Below, one piece after another: positions 47,425-57,080 of a DNA stretch of 64,000 nt. This DNA is from Cutibacterium granulosum (GTDB taxonomy: Bacteria > Actinomycetota > Actinomycetes > Propionibacteriales > Propionibacteriaceae), in assembly GCF_900186975.1 (NCBI RefSeq), contig NZ_LT906441.1:806001-870000 (forward strand), written 5' to 3'. Each line of letters starts with the position of its first letter. Position 1 is the first letter of the stretch. The position numbers and the translations under genes were made by a program. The notes beneath the pieces were generated by a model that did not search any database, was not told the origin of the DNA, and saw only the letters and a program-made list of their open reading frames with translations.

Positions 47425-47910
47425 ATGACTTTCAATGTCGGTGAAACGGTTGTCTATCCCAATCACGGGGCTGCGGTGATCGAGGATCTCGAGACGCGCA
47501 CCATCAAGGGTGAGGAGAAGCTCTACCTCGTTCTTCGGATCATCGGTCAGAACGATCTCGTCGTGCGGGTGCCAGCCGCGAACCTCGATCTCGTGGGCGT
47601 GCGTGACGTCGTTGACGAGAAGGGGTTGAAGAAGGTTTTCGAGGTTCTGCGTCAGCCCCACACCGAGGAGCCAGCCAACTGGTCCCGTCGGTACAAGGCC
47701 AACCTGGAGAAGCTGCACAGCGGCAATGTGCTCAAGGTTGCCGAGGTGGTCCGTGACCTGTGGCGCCGCGAGCGTGATCGCGGTCTGTCTGCCGGTGAGA
47801 AGCGGATGCTGGCCAAGGCACGCCAGATCCTCGTCTCCGAGCTCGCCCTGGCCGAGAAGGTCGATGAAGAGCGCGCCGAGCAGATGCTCGAGGAGGTACT
47901 TGCATCCTGA
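47425..47910 (+). CDS. carD: RNA polymerase-binding transcription factor CarD
   Basis: A 161-residue essential regulator that binds the RNA polymerase beta subunit and stabilises open promoter complexes, notably at rRNA promoters. The N-terminal RNAP-interaction domain (1-60) has [20 protein letters not shown] and the C-terminal helical DNA-binding domain has [18 protein letters not shown] and [27 protein letters not shown] precedes the ATG; upstream in-frame starts lie before that site. In related genomes carD is usually followed by ispD and ispF. Here a minus-strand PTS gene pair intervenes. Confidence 0.95.
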   Translation: MTFNVGETVVYPNHGAAVIEDLETRTIKGEEKLYLVLRIIGQNDLVVRVPAANLDLVGVRDVVDEKGLKKVFEVLRQPHTEEPANWSRRYKANLEKLHSGNVLKVAEVVRDLWRRERDRGLSAGEKRMLAKARQILVSELALAEKVDEERAEQMLEEVLAS

Positions 47911-47931
47911 GCATCTGAGTGGTGAAGGCAC

Positions 47932-47966
47932 AAGGGGCCCGGCGGACAACCCGCTGAGGCCCCTTT
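47932..47966 (+). terminator. terminator after carD
   Basis: AAGGGGCC (47932-47939) pairs with GGCCCCTT (47958-47965), with an inner GCGG/CCGC stem, and ends in TTT. Confidence 0.75.
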
Positions 47967-48075
47967 CCCATGTCCGCGAATTCCCGCCGAGGCCCAGTGG
48001 ATCGTCCAACCAAGTGGATCGCTCACCTGCCCACCGTCCCTGTCGGTGATCGCTGGCAGGGGCGCCTGCCTTGCC

Positions 48076-48531
48076 CTACTGTTCGACCGCTGCCAGGACC
48101 GGCTCGAGCCGATCCCGCAGTTCCGCACCACTGCCATGCAGCAGAGCCTGGTAGCCGTCGTGGCTCTGCATGAGCTCGATCACGGCCGTGAGCATCCCGA
48201 TCTGGTTGTTCGGGTCGGTCACCAACGGCCAGATGGACAGCGCGACCTGCAACTCGCGCTCCGGATCGTCCATGGCGTGGAAGATGGTCTGGGAGGCATT
48301 GCGGCACAGCAGGATCCCGGGACACCTCACATGGTCGGGATCAATGTGTGGGATGGCGACGCACGCGTGGCCGAAGTCCAACCCCGTGGGATATGTCTCC
48401 TCGCGCCGGGACACGGCGGTGAGGAATGTCTCGCCAATCAAGGCGTCCCGGGTGAGGCGGTGGTTGACGAGACGGAACAACTCCTCCGATGAGTCGGTGT
48501 CGACGTCAAGGACGATGAGTCGGGGTGTCAT
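48076..48531 (-). CDS. PTS EIIA component (fructose/galactitol type)
   Basis: A 151-residue soluble protein of the PTS EIIA-2 family, which accepts phosphate from HPr. The active histidine is about residue 62 in FGHACVAIPHIDPDHV. GETFLTAVSRREETYPTGLDFG matches the region before it in GatA-like proteins. It starts nine bases after the EIIB stop. No EIIC permease gene adjoins, so the sugar is unknown, and a regulatory rather than transport role is possible. Confidence 0.88.
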   Translation of the reverse strand: MTPRLIVLDVDTDSSEELFRLVNHRLTRDALIGETFLTAVSRREETYPTGLDFGHACVAIPHIDPDHVRCPGILLCRNASQTIFHAMDDPERELQVALSIWPLVTDPNNQIGMLTAVIELMQSHDGYQALLHGSGAELRDRLEPVLAAVEQ

Positions 48532-48540
48532 GCAGAAAAG

Positions 48541-48834
48541 TCAGGCCTTGAGGTCGGCAGCGATCTCGTCGGCCAGGTCGTCATCACCGACGCCGGTGAG
48601 AAAGGCAACTCCGCGATACACCTTGACGCTCTCTGAAGGAGCCTTGACGACCGTCGTCGAGACGATGGCGTCCGGCTCGAAGGACTCGGCGTGCTCTAAC
48701 AGCTCGCCCGTCTTGCACTCCTTCATCATTGCCTCGATGTCGCGCTCCTTGAGCATGCGCTGCAACTTGTTGGCGACCTGGACGGATGTGGCGATCCCGG
48801 TACCACAGCACACGAGAATCTTCTTCTTGAGCAT
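48541..48834 (-). CDS. PTS EIIB component (galactitol type)
   Basis: A 97-residue soluble EIIB with the phosphocysteine loop ILVCCGTGIATSVQVANKL; the second Cys (residue 10) is the expected phosphorylation site. The rest fits the small Rossmann-like GatB fold, with AIVSTTVVKAP. The ATG at 48834 is five bases after GAGGAGG. It is the first gene of a two-gene unit with EIIA. The partner EIIC is not encoded in this window, although EI and HPr are (38548-40490). Confidence 0.9.
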   Translation of the reverse strand: MLKKKILVCCGTGIATSVQVANKLQRMLKERDIEAMMKECKTGELLEHAESFEPDAIVSTTVVKAPSESVKVYRGVAFLTGVGDDDLADEIAADLKA

Positions 48835-49142
48835 CAATGCCTCCTCGGCGGTTTGCTGGATGAGATATCCATGTCGTGGTGGACACCATGGTAGCTGTGC
48901 TGTTCGTGCAGCAGCGGTATTGCTGCCAACACGGTGCTGACATCGAATTATGGGCCATGGTGAAACCGTGCGTCAGGTGGGGGATTGTTCTGCCCGAAGG
49001 TGCATGCTGGCGTGGCACGCCCCTGCCCGGACGGTGGCCCCCTGCCCTGACGGTGACATGGTGCTGGCCGGATCACACTCGCCCCTCGGTTGTCGACGCC
49101 GGTTCCCGCGCCGACCGCGGGAACTCGCTAAGCTCATGGCCC
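48835..49142. promoter_or_regulatory. divergent region between EIIB and ispD
   Basis: These 308 bases hold no gene. TAAGCT at 49129-49134 lies eight bases before the ispD ATG and may be its -10 box for a near-leaderless transcript. The EIIB promoter is not evident. Confidence 0.4.
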
Positions 49143-49943
49143 ATGGACGAACCCATTGTCGCCATCGTCATGGCTGCCGGAATCGGTAGCAGATTTGGTG
49201 GGCCCATCCCCAAACAGGTCACCGAGCTTGCCGGTAAGGCCGTCGTTGCCGTCGCCGTGGAGTCCCTGGCGGCCGGCGGTTGCTCCCGCGCCGTCGTCGT
49301 CGTCAAGGAGGGCATGGAGAATCACGTGAGATTCGCCCTGGCGGCGGCACCCATCCCGGTGCACTTCGTCACCGGGGGCAACTCCCGGCAGGAGTCGGTA
49401 CGGCGGGGCCTGGAGTTCGTCGACTCCCACCCGGTGCTGTCCAAGGCCTCCAAGGTGCTCATCCATGACGCGGTGCGTCCGCTGGTGCCTGCCTATGTCG
49501 TCGCAGACGTCATCAAGGCCCTGGACGACGGAGCCACTGCAGTTGCTCCCGCCATGCCCGTGGTGGACACCATCCGGCAGGTCGACGGGGACACCAGCAC
49601 GGTTGTCGACCGTGACACCCTGCGTGCCATCCAGACTCCGCAGGGATTCGACCGGGCCACCATCACGCAGTGCCACCGACGTATGGCCGACGACGGCGTC
49701 AAGGTCACCGACGATCTCAGCTGTTGCGAACTCTATGACCACCAGATCACCTTGGTGGAGGGATCACGGGCTGCGATGAAGATCACCGAACCCATCGACA
49801 TCGACATCGCCGAGGTGTTCAGTCGAGCTGCTGCCGGAGCAGGAAATCACAGCGGCAAACGGGTCAGGCTCATGGCAACCAAGGTGCGTGAGAAGGGTGG
49901 CATGTTCATCCGACACGTCCGACGAGCCATTCCCGGAAAGTGA
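49143..49943 (+). CDS. ispD: 2-C-methyl-D-erythritol 4-phosphate cytidylyltransferase
   Basis: A 266-residue enzyme of the MEP isoprenoid pathway that joins CTP and methylerythritol phosphate. The CTP-binding signature [20 protein letters not shown] is at the N-terminus, ILHDAVRP-like [12 protein letters not shown] follows, and [12 protein letters not shown] and [19 protein letters not shown] complete the family pattern. The C-terminus has about 30 extra basic residues ([16 protein letters not shown]) of unknown role. The ATG at 49143 is favoured by length and the adjacent -10 box. ispF follows after 103 bases; that gap has a hairpin at 49946-49977. Confidence 0.94.
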   Translation: MDEPIVAIVMAAGIGSRFGGPIPKQVTELAGKAVVAVAVESLAAGGCSRAVVVVKEGMENHVRFALAAAPIPVHFVTGGNSRQESVRRGLEFVDSHPVLSKASKVLIHDAVRPLVPAYVVADVIKALDDGATAVAPAMPVVDTIRQVDGDTSTVVDRDTLRAIQTPQGFDRATITQCHRRMADDGVKVTDDLSCCELYDHQITLVEGSRAAMKITEPIDIDIAEVFSRAAAGAGNHSGKRVRLMATKVREKGGMFIRHVRRAIPGK

Positions 49944-50046
49944 ACATGCCGAGCAGCCAGGTGAGGCTGCCGGGCATCCACTAGCCGAGCGCAGGCAATG
50001 AGACCACCTGCGCAACATGGCAACGCAACGAGGAGGACAGACGGAC

Positions 50047-50598
50047 ATGGCCGATGCGATGACTGCTCCGGAACCGCATGAGGAGCATCACCCCGAATCC
50101 TGCGCTGCCGTGCAGCTGCGCACCGGGATCGGTACTGACGTCCACCAGCTCACACCGGGGGTACCGATGCACGTCGCGGGTCTGGAGTTCCCCGACGAAC
50201 CGGCGGGGTTGGCCGGGCACTCCGACGGTGACGTCGCTGCCCACGCCATGTGTGACGCTCTGCTCTCGGCGGCTGGGCTGGCTGATCTGGGCACGGTCTT
50301 CGGCACGTCGGATCCGCAATGGGCCGGACGTGCTGGGGTGGACTTCCTGCGGGCCACCGTGGCGTTGCTCACGGAGCACGGCTGGCGGCCGGTGAACGTT
50401 GCCGTCCAGGTGATCGGGCAGCGTCCCCACATCGCGCAACGCCGCGCGCAGGCCCAGGAGGTGCTTGGAGCTGCCGTCGGTGCGCCGGTGTCGGTGTCCG
50501 CCACCACCACCGATCACCTGGGATTCACCGGAGCAGGCCAGGGGGTCGCTGCGGTGGCCACCGCCCTGATCCAGGGTGCGGATCTTCCTCGGACGTGA
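50047..50598 (+). CDS. ispF: 2-C-methyl-D-erythritol 2,4-cyclodiphosphate synthase
   Basis: A 183-residue MEP-pathway enzyme that cyclises CDP-methylerythritol phosphate to MEcPP with loss of [14 protein letters not shown] supplies zinc ligands Asp and His, and the third zinc His lies in [19 protein letters not shown]. The loop [13 protein letters not shown] and the C-terminal [20 protein letters not shown] are conserved. About 25 residues precede the usual start of the fold. The ATG at 50047 follows GAGGAGG. It sits downstream of ispD and upstream of a glycosidase by 40 bases. Confidence 0.95.
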   Translation: MADAMTAPEPHEEHHPESCAAVQLRTGIGTDVHQLTPGVPMHVAGLEFPDEPAGLAGHSDGDVAAHAMCDALLSAAGLADLGTVFGTSDPQWAGRAGVDFLRATVALLTEHGWRPVNVAVQVIGQRPHIAQRRAQAQEVLGAAVGAPVSVSATTTDHLGFTGAGQGVAAVATALIQGADLPRT

Positions 50599-50638
50599 TG
50601 ATGGAGGGCTGATGGGTTCTGCAGCAGAAGGACGTATC

Positions 50639-52252
50639 ATGACCAACGAAACCAATACTTCGGACTGGTACCGACAGGCTGTCGTCTACCAGATCTATCC
50701 GCGGTCGTTCGCCGACGCCAATGGTGACGGGATCGGTGACCTGGCCGGAATCGTCGATCACGTCGATCACCTGGTGAGGTTGGGCGTGGATGCCGTCTGG
50801 CTGAGCCCCTTCTACCCCTCGGCCCTGGCCGACGGCGGCTACGACGTCGACGACTATCGCAATGTCGACCCGCGACTGGGGACCCTGGCGGGCTTCGACC
50901 GGCTCGTCGACGCCCTGCACTCCCACGGAATCCGACTCATCGTCGACATCGTCCCCAACCACACCGGATCGGGCCACGAGCTGTTCCGCAAGGCCCTGGC
51001 CGATGGTCCCGGATCGCCTGCCCGTGAGCTCTACCACTTCCGCGACGGGGACGAGCCACCCACCGACTGGACAAGCGCCTTTGGCGGCTCTGCATGGCAA
51101 CAGGTTGACGACGGCCAGTGGTACCTGCACATGTTCGACGTCGCCCAACCCGACCTCAACTGGGACCATCCCGAGGTCGTCGCCGAGTTCGACCAGACGT
51201 TGCGGTTCTGGGCCGACCGCGGGGTGGACGGGTTCCGGGTGGACGTCGCCCACCTGCTCAAGAAGGATCTCAGCGAACCGCTGCCCAGCCAGGCGGAGCT
51301 TGACGCCGCCGACAGGACCGTGGGCAATGGTCGCCTGGAGGACCGCGACGAGGTGCACGACATCTACCGTCACTGGCGGCAGATCTTCAACGAGTACGAC
51401 CCGCCCCGGGTGGCCGTGGCCGAGGCATGGGTGCCGGCCAATCGCCGTCCGTCCTACGCAACTCGTGAGGAATTGGGGCAGGCCTTCAACTTCGACCTGC
51501 TCCAGGCCCCGTTCCGGGCCGAGGAGCTGCGGCGCATCATTGACGACAACCTCGCCCTGGCGGCCAGGTCCGGATCGTCGACGACGTGGGTGCTCTCCAA
51601 CCACGACGTCGTGCGCCACGCCACTCGCTACGGACTGCCCGAGGAGCTGCGGGACGGCCGGGAGTACGTGCTGGGTGACGGACGCACCGTTGCCTGCGAT
51701 GCCGATCTCGGCCTGCGACGCGCCTTGGCTGCGACCCTGCTCATTCTCGCCCTGCCCGGCTCAACCTATCTGTACCAGGGGGAGGAACTCGGGCTGCCCC
51801 AGGTGGTCGACATCGCCGACGAGTACCGTCAGGATCCGACGTTCTTCCGCTCACCGGGTGTGGACAAGGGGCGGGACGGCTGCCGGGTACCGTTGCCGTG
51901 GACACCGAATGGCCCATCGCTGGGGTTCGGGTCGGGTGAGCCACACCTCCCGCAGCCCACCCGGTTCCGCGACCTTGCCGTGAGCAGGCAGGACGCCGAT
52001 TCGCGTTCTCCGCTCAACGTCTACCGACGAGCCCTGCGCCTGCGCGCACGGCTGCAGGACGGTGAGGACATGGAGTGGCTGGACAGCCCGCAGGGCACTG
52101 TGGCGCTGCGACGGCATGACGGCTGGGTCTGCGTGGCCAACCTCACCTCAACACCCATTGACATGCCGTCGGGGGAGGTGCTCCTCACCTCTGCGGATCT
52201 GGTGAGTGGCAAGCTTCCCGAGGCCACCACAGTGTGGCTTCGTCCGCGCTGA
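50639..52252 (+). CDS. alpha-glucosidase, glycoside hydrolase family 13
   Basis: A 537-residue cytoplasmic hydrolase of the oligo-1,6-glucosidase/alpha-glucosidase type. The four conserved GH13 regions are visible: DIVPNHTG, GFRVDVAHLL (nucleophile Asp202), AVAEAWVP (acid/base Glu) and VLSNHDVVRH. It begins with AVVYQIYPRSFADANGDGIG, the hallmark QIYPRSF motif of this subfamily. No signal peptide is present, so it acts on imported maltose, isomaltose or similar oligosaccharides. The ATG at 50639 follows AGAAGGACG. It lies 40 bases after ispF but is functionally unrelated. Confidence 0.92.
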   Translation: MTNETNTSDWYRQAVVYQIYPRSFADANGDGIGDLAGIVDHVDHLVRLGVDAVWLSPFYPSALADGGYDVDDYRNVDPRLGTLAGFDRLVDALHSHGIRLIVDIVPNHTGSGHELFRKALADGPGSPARELYHFRDGDEPPTDWTSAFGGSAWQQVDDGQWYLHMFDVAQPDLNWDHPEVVAEFDQTLRFWADRGVDGFRVDVAHLLKKDLSEPLPSQAELDAADRTVGNGRLEDRDEVHDIYRHWRQIFNEYDPPRVAVAEAWVPANRRPSYATREELGQAFNFDLLQAPFRAEELRRIIDDNLALAARSGSSTTWVLSNHDVVRHATRYGLPEELRDGREYVLGDGRTVACDADLGLRRALAATLLILALPGSTYLYQGEELGLPQVVDIADEYRQDPTFFRSPGVDKGRDGCRVPLPWTPNGPSLGFGSGEPHLPQPTRFRDLAVSRQDADSRSPLNVYRRALRLRARLQDGEDMEWLDSPQGTVALRRHDGWVCVANLTSTPIDMPSGEVLLTSADLVSGKLPEATTVWLRPR

Positions 52253-52452
52253 AGTCATGGGGGGCGTGGCCTGCCAGCCGTGCCCGGGCCGTGCGTCCTG
52301 CGACACCGGGCTCGTGCTCTCCCCAGCCTGGGCGGCACGTGCAGCCCACGTGTCACCCGCAGAGGGCGGCAGCCGCGGGTCTGCCCAGCTCGGGGCGCCG
52401 TCCGGGTCACGTACCGTCTGTGGAGGGCGGCGACTGGTGAGCGGGAGTTGAC

Positions 52453-52484
52453 GCTGGCTCCGCGGACGGTGCGGAGCCAGCTTT
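52453..52484. terminator. hairpin terminator between glucosidase and glyA
   Basis: GCTGGCTCCGC (52453-52463) and GCGGAGCCAGC (52471-52481) form a perfect 11-base stem with a 7-base loop, followed by TTT. It lies 200 bases past the glucosidase and 15 past the glyA stop. Confidence 0.75.
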
Positions 52485-52498
52485 CCGGGATGGGTGCC

Positions 52499-53968
52499 TC
52501 ACAGCTCCAGACCGGGGTAGAGCGGGAAGTTGCCGAGCAGCTCGTCGGCGGCGTCGTGCACCTGTTGGGCGACTCCGTCGGCGATGGTGTACTTGGCCTT
52601 GCCACGTTTGCCCGAGGCCGTCGTTGCCGGTGTGGTGGCCGACAATGCAGTGACGATGAGCTCAGCCACCCGGTCGAACTCGTCGGGTCCGAAGCCACGT
52701 GAGGTGAGTGCCGGGGTGCCGATGCGCACGCCGGAGGTGTACCACGCACCGTTGGGATCGGCCGGGATCGAGTTGCGGTTGGTGACGACCCCGGAGTCCA
52801 GCAGCGCCGACTCGGCCTGGCGTCCGGTGAGCCCGAAGCTGGAGAAGACGTCAAGCAGGTTGATGTGGTTGTCGGTGCCGTCGGTGACGAGCTTGACGCC
52901 ACGCTTCATGAGACCTTCGGCCAGTGCCTTGGAGTTGTCGGCGATGCGCTGGGCGTAGTCGCGGAATGCCTGGGTGCGGGCCTCGGCCAGGGCAACGGCC
53001 TTGGCCGCCATGATGTGCCCCAATGGTCCGCCGAGCACCATGGGGCAGCCGCGGTCGACGTCTCCGGCGTACTCGTTGGTGGTGAGCACCATGCCGCCAC
53101 GCGGCCCGCGCAGTGACTTGTGGGTCGTCGTCGTGACGATGTCGGCGTGTGCCACCGGATCCTCGTCGCCGGTGAACACCTTGCCGGCCACCAACCCGGC
53201 GAAGTGGGCCATGTCGACCATGAGGACGGCTCCGACCTCGTCGGCGATCTCACGCATCTTCGCGAAGTTCACCCGACGCGGGTAGGCCGAGTAACCGGCG
53301 ACGATGACCAACGGCTTGAACTCGCGGGCCAGCTCGGCAACCTTGCCGTAGTCCAGATATCCGGTCTCGGGGTCGGTGCCGTAGGAGCGCTGGTCGAACA
53401 TCTTGCCGGAGATGTTGGGACGGAACCCGTGGGTGAGGTGGCCGCCGGCGTCCAGGCTCATACCGATGGCGCGCTGGTCGTTGAACCTGCGACGCAGGGT
53501 GTCCCAGTCGTCCTGGGTGAGGTCGTTGACGGTACGGGCACCGAACTCCTCGAGCCCGGGGGTCTCCACGTGGTGGGACAGGATCGTCCAGTAGGCGGTG
53601 AGGTTGGCGTCGATACCGGAGTGCGGCTGGACGTAGGCATGATCGGCGCCGAAAAGCTCCCGGGCATGCTCGGCGGCCACCGACTCAACGGTGTCGACGT
53701 TCTGGCAGCCGGCGTAGAAACGGTGCCCGATGGTTCCCTCGGCGTACTTGTCGGAGAACCAGGTGCCCATCGTCGCCAGCACGGGCAGGGAGGCATAGTT
53801 CTCCGAGGCGATGAGTTTGAGTGAATGACGTTGGTCGTCCAGCTCCTGGCGGGTGGCTTGGGCGACGCGCGGCTCCACCTCACCGATGATGTCGAGCATG
53901 CTGCGATAGGCCGACGAGACCTTCTGCGCGGTTTCCGGGTCGATGTGCGCGGCGGTTGACTCTGACAC
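52499..53968 (-). CDS. glyA: serine hydroxymethyltransferase
   Basis: A 489-residue PLP enzyme that converts serine and tetrahydrofolate into glycine and methylene-THF. The PLP lysine is in [14 protein letters not shown]. Other motifs are [11 protein letters not shown], the tetramer segment [21 protein letters not shown] and [16 protein letters not shown]. Compared with the usual 415-430 residues it has an insertion of about 60 (around 133-190, including [19 protein letters not shown]). A longer SHMT of this kind is known in some bacteria. GTG 53968 is the start, behind AAGGGAG. It stands alone. Confidence 0.95.
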   Translation of the reverse strand: MSESTAAHIDPETAQKVSSAYRSMLDIIGEVEPRVAQATRQELDDQRHSLKLIASENYASLPVLATMGTWFSDKYAEGTIGHRFYAGCQNVDTVESVAAEHARELFGADHAYVQPHSGIDANLTAYWTILSHHVETPGLEEFGARTVNDLTQDDWDTLRRRFNDQRAIGMSLDAGGHLTHGFRPNISGKMFDQRSYGTDPETGYLDYGKVAELAREFKPLVIVAGYSAYPRRVNFAKMREIADEVGAVLMVDMAHFAGLVAGKVFTGDEDPVAHADIVTTTTHKSLRGPRGGMVLTTNEYAGDVDRGCPMVLGGPLGHIMAAKAVALAEARTQAFRDYAQRIADNSKALAEGLMKRGVKLVTDGTDNHINLLDVFSSFGLTGRQAESALLDSGVVTNRNSIPADPNGAWYTSGVRIGTPALTSRGFGPDEFDRVAELIVTALSATTPATTASGKRGKAKYTIADGVAQQVHDAADELLGNFPLYPGLEL

Positions 53969-54180
53969 GTTGTCTCCCTTCAGACGGTGGTGATGACAAA
54001 TCTATCCGTCTTTGGCAGGCCTGAAAGGGGAGTGCGCGCACTTTGAGCACCACTTTGACCTCTGGTGGAACGGTGTAGGGGAAGCGGTGGTCATGTCGGC
54101 AGGATGCCTCTCGAGTTGGCACCGGTGGTGACGGGGTGCGCCAGTCACGGCGGGGTGTGAGGTGGCAGTGTTCCCGATGT

Positions 54181-54216
54181 GGTGGTGATCCAGGGGGTGG
54201 TGGTGATCCAGGGGGT
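54181..54216 (+). repeat. 18-base perfect tandem repeat
   Basis: GGTGGTGATCCAGGGGGT occurs twice in succession. It lies in the 406-base gap between glyA and the RlmB-type gene (53969-54374), which otherwise shows no gene; no riboswitch was recognised upstream of glyA. Confidence 0.8.
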
Positions 54217-54374
54217 CGCTCAACACCTTCCGGACACAGCCCCCTGTGGCGGTTCGTGGGAACAACCGTGCCACGGTGGGGCTGCAGGGCATTGGCCTCT
54301 CGCGCGATGACGTGGCAGACCAGCCGGACCACAGCAAGGGTCTGGGGCGGCAAGGGGATCACTCCCTGCCCGCG

Positions 54375-55319
54375 TCATGCGGCGGTGCGGATCCGGGCAG
54401 CCGCATAGAGGGCAACGGAGACAGCCACCAACGCGTTGAGCGACTCGACCTCACTCGTGATGGGGATGCTCGCAAGGACGTCGCACGATTCGCGGGTGAG
54501 ACGAGCCAGGCCATGGCCCTCCGATCCCACGACGAGCACCGTCGGCCCGTCCAGACCGGGCACGTCCGCGATGTCGACGTCCCCCTCGCCGGCCAGCCCG
54601 ACGACCATCCAGCTCGCTCGGGCGAATTTCGCCAGGGCCTGGTTGAGGTTGGTGGCCATCGCCACCGGGATGCGTGCCGCGGCCCCTGCCGAGGTCTTCC
54701 AGGCAGCTGCCGTCATGGACGCGGATCGACGCGAGGGGATGAGCACCCCCTGCGCCCCGAAGGCCGCCGCGGAGCGCACGATCGCCCCCAGGTTCCGTGG
54801 ATCGGTCACCTTGTCCAGGGCGACGACGAGCCCGCCGTGCGTGGCCTCGGCACCGGCTGCGATGAGATCGTCGGCGCTGGCATACTCGTAGTCCTGCAGG
54901 CGCAGCGCCACGCCCTGATGGTTGGAGCCGCCGGTCTGGCGGTCCAGTTCGCTGCGGGTGGCCTGCATGAGTGGGATGCCGTGGTCGGCGGCGAAGGTGA
55001 GGATCTCACGGAGCCGGGAGTCGTGCTCGGCCCCGTCGACGACGTAGGCGGCCCGCACCGGCAATCCGGCATTGAGGGCCTCCAGCACCGAGTTGCGTCC
55101 GATGACCCAGTCCGGTCCGGCTCCCTTCTCGGAAGATCGGCTAGCCTGCTGCCTGGGTCTGGCGGTCTGCTTGGCCTTGTACGCCTTGTGGTAGACGCGA
55201 TCCTCCGCCTTGGGGGTGGGGCCGCGTCCGGCCAGACCCTTGCGGATCCGTCCGCCGGAACCGGCAGCCTTGTTCCTTGCCTTGCGGGTGGCTCCTCGGC
55301 GTTGGGAGTTGCCTGCCAT
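54375..55319 (-). CDS. rlmB: 23S rRNA 2'-O-ribose methyltransferase, RlmB type
   Basis: A 314-residue SPOUT methylase probably modifying G2251 (E. coli numbering) of 23S rRNA. The basic N-terminal 80 residues (GGRIRKGLAGRGPTPK) likely bind RNA. A substrate-binding domain from about 92 begins WVIGRNSVLEAL. The catalytic knot has DPRNLGAIVRSAAAFGAQGV, VVGSEGHGLARLTRESC and SEVESLNALVAVSVALY. The ATG at 55319 follows GAAAGGA and fits the family; a frame extension upstream was dropped. It is downstream of cysS on the same strand, the usual cysS-rlmB order. Confidence 0.93.
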   Translation of the reverse strand: MAGNSQRRGATRKARNKAAGSGGRIRKGLAGRGPTPKAEDRVYHKAYKAKQTARPRQQASRSSEKGAGPDWVIGRNSVLEALNAGLPVRAAYVVDGAEHDSRLREILTFAADHGIPLMQATRSELDRQTGGSNHQGVALRLQDYEYASADDLIAAGAEATHGGLVVALDKVTDPRNLGAIVRSAAAFGAQGVLIPSRRSASMTAAAWKTSAGAAARIPVAMATNLNQALAKFARASWMVVGLAGEGDVDIADVPGLDGPTVLVVGSEGHGLARLTRESCDVLASIPITSEVESLNALVAVSVALYAAARIRTAA

Positions 55320-55460
55320 GGTTGTCCTTTCGATCAGCTGGGACGCTATCAATCCCATGACTGCCTTGCCTCGAGCCGAAATCACCAAGTGGTGACTCGG
55401 CTCGGAGGCGGATCAGTTCGGTGCCGGGCCGCTTCAGGAGACGTCGGGCCCGGGGCCACC

Positions 55461-56921
55461 TCAGTCCAGCGACCACCGGGCGCCGTCAGGGGTGTCCTCG
55501 ATCACCAGACCGAGGTGGGTGAGCACGTCGCGGATGGAGTCGGCGGTGGCCCAGTCCTTGCGGGCCCGGGCCTCGGAGCGTTGGGTGAGCATGGCCTGGA
55601 CGAGTCCGTCGACGACCGGCTCGAGCTTGTCGGACTGCGTGGACCTGCTCGACGCCCACACCGGATCGTCCGGGTCGAGGCCGAGGACGCCGAGCATGAC
55701 GCGCAGCTGGCCCAGATGGGCTGCGACTGCTGGGGCGTCGGAGGCGTCGATCGCCTTGTTGCCCTCGTTGATCGTCGTGAAGAGCGTGGCGACGGCGGCA
55801 GGGGTGCCGAGGTCGTCGTCCATGGCACGGGTGAATCGCTCGTCGAGTTCGGGCACCTGCGCATCCGTGGGCAGATTCGTGGGGTCGATCCCAGCTCGGT
55901 CGCAGACCTGCCCGGCGCGCTCCAGGAAGCCGTCGATACGGGCGATGGCCTTGTCGGCCTCGTCCAGGGATCCCTGGGTGTGCTCGTCGGAGGGGGAGAA
56001 CTCGATGGTGGAGCGGTAGTGCGGCGCCAGCAGGAAGTAGCGCACGGCGCGCGGATCGTGGTTCGCCGTCACCTCGGACACCCGAGCGGTGTTGCCCAAG
56101 GACTTGCTCATCTTCTCACCCGACATCGTCACCCACGCGTTGTGCATCCAGTAGTGGGCGAATGCGCGGCCAGCAGCAGCCGACTGGGCCAGCTCGTTCT
56201 CGTGGTGCGGGAAGCGCAGGTCTATGCCGCCACCGTGGATGTCGAAGGCCTCGCCCAGATACTTGCCGGACATGGCCGAGCACTCCAGGTGCCAGCCGGG
56301 GCGTCCAGCACCCCACGGGGCGTTCCACGAGGCAGTCTCGGGTTCGGAGGGCTTGTGCCCCTTCCACAGGGCGAAGTCGCGGGGGTCACGCTTGCCGCGG
56401 GGGTCGGAATCGGCGGCAGGAGCCATCTCGTCGACCTTCATCCCCGACAGCTCTCCGTAGCGTGGCCAGGATCGCACGTCGAAGTAGACGTCACCGGAAC
56501 CGTCGGGGGCGACGTAGGCGTGCCCGGTGTCCAACAGCTCACCGATGAGGTCGATCATCTCGGGGATGTGGCCGGTGGCGCGCGGCTCGTAGCTGGGTGG
56601 ACGGCATCCCAGCAGCGAGTAGGCCCTGTGCAGCTCGTTCTCGAACTCGTAGGCATGGGCCCACCACGGCACACCGCGTTCGGCGGACTTGGCGAGGATC
56701 TTGTCGTCGATGTCGGTGACGTTGGCGACGATTGTCACCTCGTAACCACTGTGCTCCAGCCAGCGGCGCAGGACGTCGAAGACGACCTCCTTGCGGATGT
56801 GACCCAGGTGTGGCGCAGACTGCACCGTCATACCACAGTGGTAGATCGACACCTTGCCCTCGATGAGGGGCACGAAGGGTTCGATGCGGTGGGTCGCTGT
56901 GTTGTACAACTGGAATGTCAC
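55461..56921 (-). CDS. cysS: cysteinyl-tRNA synthetase
   Basis: A 486-residue class I aminoacyl-tRNA synthetase. Zinc ligand Cys29 lies in [18 protein letters not shown], which also contains the HIGH-type motif as [20 protein letters not shown] and [11 protein letters not shown] supply further zinc ligands, and KMSKS is intact. A DALR-like C-terminal domain follows. The start is GTG 56921 with TAGGCT six bases upstream, a probable leaderless transcript. It is unlikely to be MshC of mycothiol synthesis, because it has the full length and the C-terminal tRNA-binding domain. Confidence 0.95.
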   Translation of the reverse strand: MTFQLYNTATHRIEPFVPLIEGKVSIYHCGMTVQSAPHLGHIRKEVVFDVLRRWLEHSGYEVTIVANVTDIDDKILAKSAERGVPWWAHAYEFENELHRAYSLLGCRPPSYEPRATGHIPEMIDLIGELLDTGHAYVAPDGSGDVYFDVRSWPRYGELSGMKVDEMAPAADSDPRGKRDPRDFALWKGHKPSEPETASWNAPWGAGRPGWHLECSAMSGKYLGEAFDIHGGGIDLRFPHHENELAQSAAAGRAFAHYWMHNAWVTMSGEKMSKSLGNTARVSEVTANHDPRAVRYFLLAPHYRSTIEFSPSDEHTQGSLDEADKAIARIDGFLERAGQVCDRAGIDPTNLPTDAQVPELDERFTRAMDDDLGTPAAVATLFTTINEGNKAIDASDAPAVAAHLGQLRVMLGVLGLDPDDPVWASSRSTQSDKLEPVVDGLVQAMLTQRSEARARKDWATADSIRDVLTHLGLVIEDTPDGARWSLD

Positions 56922-56927
56922 GCCTCA

Positions 56928-56933
56928 AGCCTA
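56928..56933 (-). promoter_or_regulatory. -10 box for leaderless cysS transcript
   Basis: TAGGCT on the minus strand ends six bases before GTG 56921; same hexamer as upstream of gpmA, the NarL-type kinase and the gene at 29551. Confidence 0.5.
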
Positions 56934-57068
56934 CCGGCAGTACGACGTTCCGTCTGCTGTGGACGGATGGTGATCCCCCGCACGTCGGGATCAAAGGGGT
57001 CGGGGCATCGCCGATGGTTGCCGACGAGGTGCCCAGTGGTGCTTCGCCGCACCCCCTTGGCATTTTCG

Positions 57069-57074
57069 TACCAT
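57069..57074 (+). promoter_or_regulatory. -10 box for small hypothetical gene
   Basis: TACCAT ends six bases before ATG 57081. Confidence 0.4.
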
Positions 57075-57080
57075 GGGTGC

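Noticed and set aside
47031-47435. Minus-strand frames running through the poly-C tract, as possible phase-variable coding sequence
   Set aside because: None of the three frames through the tract gives a protein-like sequence or joins the GT87-like protein to a credible N-terminus, so the tract is treated as intergenic.
54181-54216. Tandem 18-base units as a possible CRISPR or iteron array
   Set aside because: Only two directly adjacent copies without spacers or cas/rep genes nearby.
53969-54374. Possible folate or glycine riboswitch upstream of glyA
   Set aside because: No conserved riboswitch core was recognised; the long tandem repeat explains the apparent structure.
55461-56921. MshC (mycothiol ligase) instead of cysteinyl-tRNA synthetase
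   Set aside because: The full 486-residue length and C-terminal anticodon-binding region fit CysS; MshC is shorter.
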